This document shows positions 1-6,423 of a stretch of 11,601 nt of DNA, piece after piece. The notes below the pieces were generated by a model, which saw only the letters and a list, made by a program, of their open reading frames with translations, searched no databases and was not told the DNA's origin. The position numbers and the translations under genes are program-made. This DNA comes from SFEL01 sp045603585 (lineage in GTDB: Bacteria > Bacillota > Clostridia > Christensenellales > CAG-138): the NCBI GenBank assembly GCA_045603585.1, contig JAZUMK010000028.1:1-11601 (forward strand). Direction: 5' to 3'. Position 1 is the first letter of the stretch. Every line of letters begins with the position of its first letter.

Positions 1-1064
1 ATTTCCGCAGGCTGATCCATCAGCTCAAATATGCGCTCTGCGCCGGCCAATGCCATAACGATGGAATTGAGCTGCTGGGATACCTGATTTATGGGCATAT
101 TGAAGCTCTTGGAAAGCTGCAGGAAGGAAGCCAGCACGCCAAGGGTCATGCCGCCCACGCCCTTGATGGCCATAACGCCGCCAACGATGGCCAGCAGAAC
201 GTACTGCACATGTGCCATATTGGCAAGTATGGGCATAAGTATGTTTGAAAAAACGTGGGCATCCGAAGAATTCTTCCGCACAGCCTCGTTCTTTGCGTCA
301 AACCGCTCCTTGGCCTTATCCTCGTAGCAGAATACGTTTACCACCTTCTGGCCGTTTATCATTTCCTCGATATAGCCGTTGGCATCGCCTATGGCAGCCT
401 GCTGCAGGCTGAAATACTTTGAGCTGTTGCCTGCAACAAAGCCGGATACCTTCAGCATGGGCCAGAGGGTCAGCAGGATAAGCACCGTCAGGGCGGGGCT
501 GGTGGTTATCATGGCGATCAGTACGCCGATTATGGTAACGCCGGAATTCATCAGCTGGGGTATGCTCTGGGAAAGCATCTGCTGCAATGTATCCGTATCG
601 TTGGTATAGCGGCTCATAAGGTCGCCATGGGTATTGCTGTCAAAGTAGCCTATGGGCAGGGTCTGCATATGGGTAAAGAGCTCATCCCTTACCTTTTTCA
701 TTGTGCCCTGAGCCACGGTGACCATAAGGCGATTATAGATGAAGGTGGACAGCATGCCTGCAAGGTATATGCAGCCCATGGTGAAGAGGGCTGTGAGCAG
801 GCCGGAAAAATCCGGAGCTTTTACGCCTATAAGGGGGGTGATATACTGGTCTATCAATACCCTTATAAACATGCTGCCTGCGATGCCCGCTCCCGCGCTT
901 ACCAGTATGCACAGGAAAACAAGGCCCATCCTGCCCCGATAGGGCTTCAGCAGGGCCAGCAGCCGCCCGATGGTCTGCTTGCTGTTTTTGCCTATGTTTT
1001 TAAGGTCCTGGGGATTAAGGGGACGTCTGCCCTGGGGGCCCTTGGGCGCCTGCTGCTTACTCAT
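1..1064 (-). CDS. ABC exporter half-transporter, N-terminal part (runs off left edge)
   Basis: This is the first 354 codons of a minus-strand gene, beginning ATG at 1064 and cut by the window edge. The protein starts MSKQQAPKGPQGRRP and has a basic, proline-rich cytoplasmic leader of about 35 residues. It then has the six-helix transmembrane domain of a type I ABC exporter, first helix around GRMGLVFLCILVSAGAG. The domain ends in the usual linker (AGAERIFELMDQPAE), so the whole membrane domain is present and the ATPase domain lies outside the window. The start overlaps the end of the upstream exporter half by 8 bp, and its ribosome site AAGGGAGGGG lies inside that gene, which implies translational coupling. 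It is inferred to be the heterodimer partner of the 1057-2784 product and should carry the catalytically competent ATPase site. The substrate cannot be told from sequence; multidrug or peptide export is typical of the family. Confidence 0.93.
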   Translation of the reverse strand, partial: MSKQQAPKGPQGRRPLNPQDLKNIGKNSKQTIGRLLALLKPYRGRMGLVFLCILVSAGAGIAGSMFIRVLIDQYITPLIGVKAPDFSGLLTALFTMGCIYLAGMLSTFIYNRLMVTVAQGTMKKVRDELFTHMQTLPIGYFDSNTHGDLMSRYTNDTDTLQQMLSQSIPQLMNSGVTIIGVLIAMITTSPALTVLILLTLWPMLKVSGFVAGNSSKYFSLQQAAIGDANGYIEEMINGQKVVNVFCYEDKAKERFDAKNEAVRKNSSDAHVFSNILMPILANMAHVQYVLLAIVGGVMAIKGVGGMTLGVLASFLQLSKSFNMPINQVSQQLNSIVMALAGAERIFELMDQPAE

Positions 1065-2784
1065 CAAAATCCCCTCCCTTCTGCTGAGACTGATATACTT
1101 CAATGTAGATGGGGCAGCGCTCCATCAGTTCATCATGTGTGCCGAAGTCCGCAATGCGGCCGTTGTCCATTACTATTATCCTGTCCGCATCCTGTACGGA
1201 GCTTATGCGCTGGGCGATGATAAGCTTTGTAACCTCTGCCATCTCGCTGCGGAGCGCCGCCCTTATGGAGGCATCCGTGGCGGTATCCACTGCGCTGGTG
1301 GAGTCATCCAGTATAAGTATCCTGGGCTTTTTAAGCAGGGCGCGGGCTATGCACAGCCTCTGCTTCTGTCCGCCGGAGAAATTTGCGCCGCCCTGCTCCA
1401 CCTCGGAGTCGTAGCCCTCTGTCATAGCGGATACAAAGCCGTCCGCCTGAGCCACGCGGCACACCCTCTGCATTTCCTCAAGGGTGGCATCCTCGTTGCC
1501 CCAGCGTAGGTTCTCCGCAACGGTGCCTGAGAACAGCTCGTTTTTCTGCAATACCATGGATACGGCGTTTCTGAGGGTCTCAAGGTCGTATTCCCTTACG
1601 TCCCTGCCGCCCACCAGCACCTGACCCTCGCCTGCATCGTACAGGCGGGGAATAAGCTGCACAAGGGAGGTTTTGCCGCTGCCTGTGCCGCCGATTATGC
1701 CGATTGTTTCGCCGGACTTTATGGACAGGTCTATATCCGTAAGGCAGTTGCGGCCCTTGCCGTAGCGGAAGGATACATCCTTAAACTCTATGCTGCCGTC
1801 CGCCACCTCATACAGGGGATCAGCGGGATTGGTAATTGTAGGCTGCTCATTCAGCACCTCAACTATACGCTCCGCAGAGGCGCGGGATATGACCATCATC
1901 ATGAATACCATGCTCAGCATCATCAGGCTGGAAAGTATGCCTGCCGCATAGGTAAGTATGCTCATCAGCTGGCCTGTGGTCATGGTCCGGGATACTATCA
2001 TGTTTGCACCCAGCCAGGATGCGATAAGGGTGCAGCCATACATGCAGGCCTGCATCAGCGGCATATTGAAGGCAACTATCTTCTGCGCCCTTGAAAAGTC
2101 ATTGAATATGGAGCCGGAAACATCGGTGAATTTCTTCTTTTCGTGATCCTCCCTTACAAAGGCCTTTACCACCCTTATGCCCCTGAGGTTTTCCTGAACC
2201 ACGCTGTTCAGCCTGTCATAGGTATGGAATACCCTCTCGAATATGGGATGGGCATTGGACATTATGATGTATATGCCGATGGCCAGTACGGGTATTGCAT
2301 ATACGAACACCATGGCGATGCGGGGATTGATGCGGAAGGACATTATCAATGAGAATATCAGCATCAACGGTGAGCGCACCGCAATGCGGATCAGCATCAT
2401 ATATGCATGCTGAACGTTCACCACGTCGGTGGTAAGCCTTGTTACAAGGCCCGCCGTGGAAAACTTATCTATATTGGCAAAGGAAAACCTCTGAACGTTG
2501 TAATACATATCCTCCCTGAGGTTTCTGGCAAAGCCTGTGGAGGCCACCGCCGCAAAGCGGCCGGACAGCGCGCCGAACAGCAGCGACACCAGCGCACAGC
2601 CCACCAGCAGCAGTCCCTGCTTAACGGTATAGCTGAGGTTGCCCGCCGTTACGCCAAGGTCGATAAGGTCTGCCAGCAGGTATGTGATGATCACCTCCAT
2701 CACCACCTCCCCCATCATAAACAGCGGGGTCAGTATGCTGTCCCTTTTGTATTCTCTTACGCTTTTTGCAAGGGTCTTTATCAT
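1057..2784 (-). CDS. ABC exporter half-transporter with degenerate ATPase site
   Basis: A 575-residue fused membrane/ATPase subunit, normal length for a type I ABC exporter half. Residues about 15-305 form the six-helix membrane domain and 330-565 the ATPase domain. Visible motifs are Walker A GGTGSGKT (365-372), Q-loop Gln413, signature FSGGQ (469-473), Walker B ILILD ending at Asp493, and a D-loop SAVD (497-500). Two catalytic positions are altered: Asp494 replaces the usual Glu after Walker B, and Gln525 (IIAQRISS) replaces the switch histidine. This pair of changes is the hallmark of the degenerate half of heterodimeric exporters such as TM287/288 and BmrCD. The intact signature would serve the partner's active site. 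The start overlaps the marR stop as ATGA, with GAGGAAAAGG upstream, so the gene is co-transcribed with the regulator. Substrate unknown; drug or toxic-compound efflux is inferred from the MarR neighbour. Confidence 0.95.
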   Translation of the reverse strand: MIKTLAKSVREYKRDSILTPLFMMGEVVMEVIITYLLADLIDLGVTAGNLSYTVKQGLLLVGCALVSLLFGALSGRFAAVASTGFARNLREDMYYNVQRFSFANIDKFSTAGLVTRLTTDVVNVQHAYMMLIRIAVRSPLMLIFSLIMSFRINPRIAMVFVYAIPVLAIGIYIIMSNAHPIFERVFHTYDRLNSVVQENLRGIRVVKAFVREDHEKKKFTDVSGSIFNDFSRAQKIVAFNMPLMQACMYGCTLIASWLGANMIVSRTMTTGQLMSILTYAAGILSSLMMLSMVFMMMVISRASAERIVEVLNEQPTITNPADPLYEVADGSIEFKDVSFRYGKGRNCLTDIDLSIKSGETIGIIGGTGSGKTSLVQLIPRLYDAGEGQVLVGGRDVREYDLETLRNAVSMVLQKNELFSGTVAENLRWGNEDATLEEMQRVCRVAQADGFVSAMTEGYDSEVEQGGANFSGGQKQRLCIARALLKKPRILILDDSTSAVDTATDASIRAALRSEMAEVTKLIIAQRISSVQDADRIIVMDNGRIADFGTHDELMERCPIYIEVYQSQQKGGDFDE

Positions 2785-3239
2785 GCCTTTTCCTCACATT
2801 CTCCGCCGTCCACGTTGCGGCATATTCTGTCGCATATATCAAGGAACAAAGTAAGCTCCCTGCCGTCAATTCCCGACAGCATCCTCTGCTCCGCCTCTGT
2901 TATCATATCTCCCACATCCCGGCCTATCTCCATGGCCCGCTCCGTAAGCTCCAGCCGCTTCAGCCTGCCGTCGTGGGCTTCGCTCCGCCTTACTATTATG
3001 CCCTTTTTTTCCATGGCCTGCAGGGCCCGGGTTGCGCTGCTGCGCCTTATGTGAAATTCTTCCTCTATATCCTTCTGATACAGCGGCCTTTCCATGTTTT
3101 CAAACAAATATCCCATTATGGAGCATTCGCCCCCTGTCAGGCCGAATTTATCCTCTATGTTTATGCCCTCCAGCTTGCGGCGTATGGCGTTGGATACCGC
3201 CTTTATCCTGCAGAAGGCGCTGCGGCTGCATTTTTCCAT
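2781..3239 (-). CDS. MarR-family transcriptional regulator
   Basis: A 152-residue winged-helix regulator, usual MarR length. The helix-turn-helix spans about residues 55-80 (QKDIEEEFHIRRSSATRALQ) and is followed by the wing (81-98), which contains the family's Asp-x-Arg pair (Asp90, Arg92). Flanking helices at both ends would form the dimer interface. The reading frame is open back to an ATG at 3287. The ATG at 3239 is preferred because it has a good ribosome site (AAAAGGGG, 6 nt away), and because the upstream ATG would lie within the predicted transcription start region and operator. The stop overlaps the start of the exporter gene by 4 bp. MarR proteins of this arrangement usually repress their own operon and release DNA on binding a ligand, often a substrate of the pump; that role is inferred here. 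Confidence 0.93.
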   Translation of the reverse strand: MEKCSRSAFCRIKAVSNAIRRKLEGINIEDKFGLTGGECSIMGYLFENMERPLYQKDIEEEFHIRRSSATRALQAMEKKGIIVRRSEAHDGRLKRLELTERAMEIGRDVGDMITEAEQRMLSGIDGRELTLFLDICDRICRNVDGGECEEKA

Positions 3240-3264
3240 AGCTTTTCCCCTTTTCCATAAAAAA

Positions 3265-3278
3265 GTTAGCATTCTAAC
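3265..3278. promoter_or_regulatory. Probable MarR operator palindrome
   Basis: A perfect inverted repeat GTTAG-CATT-CTAAC lies 8 nt downstream of the -10 box, over the expected transcription start, and 25 nt before the marR start codon. MarR dimers typically bind short A/T-rich palindromes overlapping their own promoter, so autorepression is the likely reading. No second copy was noticed elsewhere in the window. Confidence 0.6.
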
Positions 3279-3286
3279 AATATGCA

Positions 3287-3315
3287 ATTATAGGCGCGCA
3301 AATGCCGCCTGTCAA
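3287..3315 (-). promoter_or_regulatory. Consensus sigma-A promoter of the marR-ABC operon
   Basis: On the minus strand the -35 box TTGACA (3315-3310) and the -10 box TATAAT (3292-3287) both match consensus exactly and are 17 nt apart. Transcription should begin near 3280, about 40 nt before the marR start codon. The -35 box sits in the loop of a 6-bp GC inverted repeat (GCCGCC 3304-3309, GGCGGC 3319-3324). A promoter this strong would need repression, which fits the palindrome at 3265-3278. Confidence 0.85.
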
Positions 3316-3469
3316 TGCGGCGGCCATAAAAGTCACAATATGTTGCGTTTTGTCAGCGTGCCGCAGGGGAAGCAACAGGTAATAATGAATAGTGCAGGGG
3401 ACGATCAGTGGTCGCCCGCCATAGCTGCGATTCTTGCTCGGCAGCGGTAGTACATCCATCCCCCGATGC

Positions 3470-3529
3470 TGTCATTGCGAGACAGCCGAAAGGCTTGCCG
3501 TGGCAATCCGTTCTCCTGCGGTTGGAGAA
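3470..3529. repeat. Likely dispersed intergenic repeat with small hairpins
   Basis: The stretch starts TGTCATTGCGAGACAGCCGA and reaches TGGCAATCCG. It is bounded by an ATTGC...GCAAT inverted pair and contains an AGCC-GAAA-GGCT hairpin with a GNRA-type loop. It is followed by a second perfect hairpin, TTCTCC (3511-3516) with GGAGAA (3524-3529). Phrases of the form TCATTGCGAG...GCAATCC are common in dispersed bacterial intergenic repeats, from general knowledge. Only one copy lies in this window, so the repeat nature is inferred. Confidence 0.4.
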
Positions 3530-3872
3530 AGTATTGGCATGCATTATTTATCTATACCCACCCACCACCCTCGTCGTCGCGGATTCCGCTTGCTCGCGGC
3601 CATATCCACAAGGGACATGCCCTCTCGCTCACTCCATCGCTCCTCCTCTCCGCTCAAAATCGTCGCTTCGCTTTGGATTTTGTGCGGGCTCTTACGGAAA
3701 AGCCGAACGGTGTCCATCCGCGGACGGAAGAAACAGCAGGATGCCGATACCTCTTCACTCTTCCCTCTTCCCCCATTTTGTGTCCTCCCTGTTAAATATG
3801 ATGAAACCATAGTGCAAAATCCTTCGGATTATATTATGATATTCCTCAAACATCCAGGAGGGTCGGCGAAAA

Positions 3873-3913
3873 GTGATTTTATCACGGAAGCCGCCCGCAG
3901 TTTGGCCTATAAT
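3873..3913 (+). promoter_or_regulatory. Candidate promoter and palindrome upstream of the TlpA-like gene
   Basis: A perfect -10 box TATAAT lies at 3908-3913, 34 nt before the start codon at 3948. No good -35 box stands 16-18 nt upstream. Instead a perfect palindrome GTGAT-TTT-ATCAC occupies 3873-3885, just upstream of where the -35 would be. This could mean an activator-dependent promoter, but the palindrome may be chance. Confidence 0.4.
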
Positions 3914-3947
3914 AACAGCATAATCCAAATTTACGGAGGAATTTAAT

Positions 3948-4586
3948 ATGAAGATCCGCATACTTGCTATAATAATGGTACTTGTCCTCGCCCTCACCGG
4001 CTGCGCTGCACAGGCCCCCGCAGAGGAAGAGGTTATCGCTGAACAGCCCGCCGAAGAAGCCGTTGTTGAACAGCCTGCCGAAGAAACTGCGGCTGAGCCC
4101 GAAAAGCCCAGCTTCCCTACACTTAAGCTGGATTATTCCGGCGCAGGCAAGGAATACGCTTTCACCACCCAGACCCTTGAGGGCGAAACCGTGAACAGCG
4201 CGGACATCTTCTCTCAGGCAAAGGTGACCATGGTAAACGTTTGGGGTTCCTTCTGTCCCCCCTGCGTAAAGGAAATGCCTGACCTGGCCCGCATCCATGC
4301 GGACTATGCCGAGGCGGATTTCCAGATAATCGGCCTGCTGCAGGACGTATTTGCACTGGACAGCTCCACCGCTCAGGATGCCGTTGAGATCGTTGAAGCG
4401 ACCGGCGCAAATTATCTCCACCTGATATCCTCCGATGAGGTTATCGAGTCGGTCACCCGCAGCATTTACGCCGTACCCACCACCCTCTTTGTGGACAGCG
4501 AAGGCAAGCTGCTCTGCGCTCCCGTTGTGGGCAGCAATGTTTACGAAACCTGGGCCGCCGCCATCGACGAGCTGCTGGCAAGGTAA
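3948..4586 (+). CDS. TlpA/ResA-like thioredoxin-fold lipoprotein
   Basis: A 212-residue secreted lipoprotein, predicted to be tethered outside the membrane. Residues 1-18 are a signal peptide ending in the lipobox LTGC, with Cys19 as the lipidated residue. A flexible acidic linker follows (20-55) with EQPAEE repeated at 32-37 and 41-46. The thioredoxin fold spans about 70-212, with the redox motif W-G-S-F-C-P-P-C (Cys103, Cys106) and the conserved cis-proline at Pro177 (AVPTTLFVD). The family reduces or rearranges extracytoplasmic disulfides and usually draws electrons from CcdA. No ccdA or cytochrome c gene is visible here, so substrate and electron donor are unknown. The start is supported by ACGGAGGAATTTAAT just upstream. 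Cys190 near the C-terminus is an additional cysteine outside the active site. Confidence 0.92.
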   Translation: MKIRILAIIMVLVLALTGCAAQAPAEEEVIAEQPAEEAVVEQPAEETAAEPEKPSFPTLKLDYSGAGKEYAFTTQTLEGETVNSADIFSQAKVTMVNVWGSFCPPCVKEMPDLARIHADYAEADFQIIGLLQDVFALDSSTAQDAVEIVEATGANYLHLISSDEVIESVTRSIYAVPTTLFVDSEGKLLCAPVVGSNVYETWAAAIDELLAR

Positions 4587-4601
4587 GAAAGGGGGGTTTC
4601 C

Positions 4602-4648
4602 CTTCTTTTCTCTTTCTTTTCTATGAAGAAAAGAAAGGAGAAAAGAAG
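4602..4648. repeat. Polypyrimidine/polypurine imperfect inverted repeat
   Basis: A C/T-only arm (4602-4622) is followed after 2 nt by a purine arm (4625-4648) that is its near-perfect reverse complement, with one bulged base. Purine-rich sequence continues to about 4668. The RNA could fold into a long A-U-rich hairpin soon after the TlpA-like stop codon (4586). There is no terminal U-run, so its use as a terminator is doubtful; an mRNA-stabilising 3' structure or a simple repeat expansion are alternatives. Confidence 0.5.
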
Positions 4649-4712
4649 CAAAAGAGAAAGAAAAGACAAACTTAAAAAAGGGTTATTGAAGAAAGCTTAA
4701 TATGATATCAGC

Positions 4713-4739
4713 AAGGGCCGTTCAGCACGAGCGGCCCTT
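4713..4739 (+). terminator. Rho-independent terminator after the TlpA-like gene
   Basis: The stem AAGGGCCG (4713-4720) pairs with CGGCCCTT (4732-4739). It can extend inward by three more pairs, one a G-U wobble, leaving the loop AGCAC. The following bases are TATATATG, a weak U-tract, so termination may be partial and allow some read-through into the DUF1540 gene. Confidence 0.7.
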
Positions 4740-4807
4740 TATATATGCATAAGCCGCCCCCTTTGCTCAAATACTATTCCCATCAAAACAGGAGGTATAT
4801 GCATATT

Positions 4808-4984
4808 ATGAGCAACACCAAAGCTGGCTGTCAGACCATCGGCTGCGAAGTACGCAGCTGCGCCTACAATCACGAAGGCACCAACTGCGAGCTGGACCGC
4901 ATCATGGTTCAGCCCGGCAAAGGCTGCCATACCGGCAACCCCGCAGAGGAAAGCCTTTGCGGCAGCTATAAGAGCAGAGTGTAA
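4808..4984 (+). CDS. Small cysteine-rich DUF1540 protein
   Basis: A 58-residue soluble protein (MSNTKAGCQTIGCEVRSCAY...) with six cysteines at 8, 13, 18, 27, 40 and 51. The spacing C-x4-C-x4-C-x8-C and the phrase CAYN-x4-NCELD-I-V match the DUF1540 family of clostridial and bacillar proteins, whose function is unknown. Metal binding by the cysteines is plausible but not shown. There is no signal peptide. AGGAGG at 4790-4795 is the ribosome site. The ATG at 4808 (12 nt away) is preferred over an in-frame ATG at 4799, only 3 nt from AGGAGG, although neither spacing is ideal. A farther in-frame ATG at 4745 lacks a ribosome site. The gene sits between two terminators and may be a small independent unit. 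Confidence 0.85.
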   Translation: MSNTKAGCQTIGCEVRSCAYNHEGTNCELDRIMVQPGKGCHTGNPAEESLCGSYKSRV

Positions 4985-4987
4985 CTT

Positions 4988-5025
4988 CAAACAAAAGGGC
5001 TGCCAATCGGCGGCCCTTTTGTTTG
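4988..5025. terminator. Strong, probably bidirectional terminator after the DUF1540 gene
   Basis: A 17-bp stem (4988-5004 with 5009-5025) closed by the loop AATC has a single G-U wobble. The descending arm contains CCCTTTTGTTTG, and the ascending arm gives a matching U-rich stretch on the other strand. It starts 4 nt after the DUF1540 stop codon and stands between convergent genes, so it could stop transcripts from both sides. Confidence 0.85.
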
Positions 5026-5032
5026 AGGGAAC

Positions 5033-5053
5033 AGGTAATAGGTAAGAGGTAAA
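5033..5053. repeat. Three tandem heptamers between convergent genes
   Basis: AGGTAAT, AGGTAAG and AGGTAAA follow one another directly in the short spacer between two terminators. The preceding phrase AACAGGTAATA also occurs at 3374-3384. No function is apparent. Confidence 0.6.
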
Positions 5054-5072
5054 GCCCTCTCAGTCAACAAAG

Positions 5073-5100
5073 CTGCCCCGATGCATACGCATCGGGGCAG
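5073..5100 (-). terminator. Terminator of the rhodanese-lipoprotein unit
   Basis: CTGCCCCGATGC (5073-5084) and GCATCGGGGCAG (5089-5100) form a perfect 12-bp stem with a 4-nt loop. On the minus strand it is followed by CTTTGTTG, a modest U-tract. It lies 21 nt beyond the stop codon of the rhodanese gene. Confidence 0.8.
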
Positions 5101-5121
5101 GCAAACTCTCTTATTATTGAA

Positions 5122-6312
5122 TTAATCTCTTCCCAGTACCAGCATATCCTTGAAGGGCCATGCGGTGATGCCGCCCTTGATGATAAAGAAGCGGGTCTGG
5201 TCGATCTGGTGCTTGTTTACGTAATGGGTGATGGAGTTGAATGCGCCGTCCTTGCCGCCGTGGCACATTACGTAAATGGGCAGGGTGTTTTCCTTCAGTG
5301 CATCCGCTTCGTCATCCAGATTTTCAAGCAGGTCTGCAGTGTTTGCGGGGAATGCATAGGTGGGGATGGAGTTGGGCAGGTGGCCGGTCTCCCGATAGTT
5401 TTCCTTGGTCTGAACAGACAGCAGTATCATCTCTTCGCCGGCATCCAGCTTGGCCTTCAGGTCGGCAGGCTCAATGTACTGATAGGTGGGAACTATCTCC
5501 AGCATATCGGCGTGGGGCCAGTTGTTGCCGCCGCCCTCAAGTATGTGGAACTTGCGCTCGTCAACGCCCTCGGAGGCAAAGTAGCTTATGGCGTTTTCAG
5601 CGCCTTCCTTGCCGTTCATGCCGATGATGACAACGGGATCCAGAGTGCTTTCAACCTCAGCCTTGATCTCGCTGAGCATTGCCCACTGTTCCTTGGTGTT
5701 GTTGGGGTAGGAGTTGGTGGAAACTGCGCCCTTGATATGGCCGGCCTTGAAGCTTTCCTCGGGGCGAACGTCTATCAGCATAACGCCCTCGCCCTCATCC
5801 ATTCTTTCCTTCAGCTGGTCGGGAGTCATGTACTGATAATCGATATCGTACCAGAGCAGCTCGTCATAGGGCCAGCTTACGGAGCCGCCCTCCAGTATGA
5901 ACAGCCGCTCTGCAGGCACGCCCTTGAGGGCGTAATACTCTGCGGCGTTTTCCGCGCCGGTCTTGCCGCCCATGCCAACTATGACAACGGGATCTGTGGA
6001 AGCGTTGATGCTTTCCAGAGCGGCATCCAGCATGGAGCGCAGCTCATCGGTATCGGCGGGGTATGCATAGGTGGGAACAGAGCCGGGCAGGTGTGCCTGC
6101 TCGTAGTATTCCTCAGGCTGTATGTCGACGATCACCATGCTGTCGCCGGCTTCCAGCTTGGTCTTGAGCTCTTCGGCGGTATAGTAGCCGTATGCGGGAA
6201 TTTCTTCCGGTGCGGTTTCTTCCTCCACAGGTGCGCTCTGGGGCAGCATGGAACAGCCGCTGATAAGGCTCAGCAGCATCAGCGCCGCAAGAACAAGGGA
6301 CAGCTTCTTCAT
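5122..6312 (-). CDS. Lipoprotein with three tandem rhodanese domains, only the third with catalytic Cys
   Basis: A 396-residue lipoprotein: a signal peptide ends in ISGC (lipidated Cys20), then an acidic linker to about 40. Three rhodanese domains follow at about 41-154, 158-272 and 277-392. Each shows the family's D-x-x-x-x-x-x-x-G-H or A-H-L-P-G entry (AHLPGSVP at 73-80, GHIKGAV at 191-197, GHLPNSIP at 310-317) and a closing E/K-G-G-x-x-x-W-P. Rhodaneses move sulfane sulfur through a cysteine at the start of the active loop. The third domain has it (VMCHGGKDG, Cys350); the first and second have Gly at that place (Gly113 in VGMGGKTG, Gly231 in IGMNGKEG). So at most one site can be catalytic, and the others are probably binding or structural. 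AAAGGAGAT precedes the start. It is the last gene of a likely three-gene envelope unit. Natural sulfur substrate unknown. Confidence 0.92.
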   Translation of the reverse strand: MKKLSLVLAALMLLSLISGCSMLPQSAPVEEETAPEEIPAYGYYTAEELKTKLEAGDSMVIVDIQPEEYYEQAHLPGSVPTYAYPADTDELRSMLDAALESINASTDPVVIVGMGGKTGAENAAEYYALKGVPAERLFILEGGSVSWPYDELLWYDIDYQYMTPDQLKERMDEGEGVMLIDVRPEESFKAGHIKGAVSTNSYPNNTKEQWAMLSEIKAEVESTLDPVVIIGMNGKEGAENAISYFASEGVDERKFHILEGGGNNWPHADMLEIVPTYQYIEPADLKAKLDAGEEMILLSVQTKENYRETGHLPNSIPTYAFPANTADLLENLDDEADALKENTLPIYVMCHGGKDGAFNSITHYVNKHQIDQTRFFIIKGGITAWPFKDMLVLGRD

Positions 6313-6381
6313 AAAGATTTATCTCCTTTGTAAGCTATACTTTGTGTATGTGGGTCATCCCCCTTGGCGGGAGTGTTCTTA

Positions 6382-6423
6382 TCTCATCGCCGTATCCGGC
6401 GATCTGCATCAGCTTCCTCAGCC
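6382..6423 (-). repeat. Conserved 42-bp hairpin element, copy 1
   Basis: Copy 1 of a two-copy element. A 23-bp block (6382-6404) is identical to 6958-6980 and contains the 7-bp hairpin ATCGCCG-TATC-CGGCGAT. After a 9-nt variable spacer comes TTCCTCAGCC (6414-6423), also identical in both copies. The stop codon of the SH3-like gene lies inside it. The element is in the leader of the rhodanese gene. There is no U-run after the hairpin on the minus strand, so it does not look like a simple terminator. It may be a cis-acting RNA element or a dispersed repeat. Confidence 0.75.

Larger units (their letters stand above)
3325..3947. other. Gene-free region with repeat-like, non-coding DNA
   Basis: About 620 bp separate the marR promoter from the thioredoxin-like lipoprotein gene. 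Frames of 60-170 codons are open here on both strands, but none has a recognisable domain, a convincing ribosome site or a normal composition. The stretch holds a phrase around 3374-3420 (AACAGGTAATA, then a GC-rich imperfect hairpin GGGGACGATCAGTGGTCGCCC). The first 11 bases of that phrase recur at 5030-5040. It also holds the repeat-like block at 3470-3529 and a low-information block at about 3555-3780, with small inverted repeats such as AAAATC/GATTTT (3656-3681). The style is that of dispersed intergenic repeats. The last 75 bp carry the promoter of the downstream gene. Confidence 0.6.

Noticed and set aside
627..1509. Long plus-strand open frames (197 and 179 codons)
   Set aside because: They lie antisense to the two ABC exporter genes, whose motifs are unambiguous; compositions are shadow-like and no ribosome sites or domains are seen.
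3434..3946. 170-codon plus-strand open frame, and smaller frames on both strands, in the 3325-3947 gap
   Set aside because: No domain or ribosome site, and the sequence has repeat-like character; treated as non-coding.
5209..6333. 374-codon plus-strand open frame antisense to the rhodanese gene
   Set aside because: The minus-strand frame has a signal peptide, ribosome site and three rhodanese domains. The plus-strand product (repetitive Gly/Val/Cys-rich) is the mirror of biased codon use.
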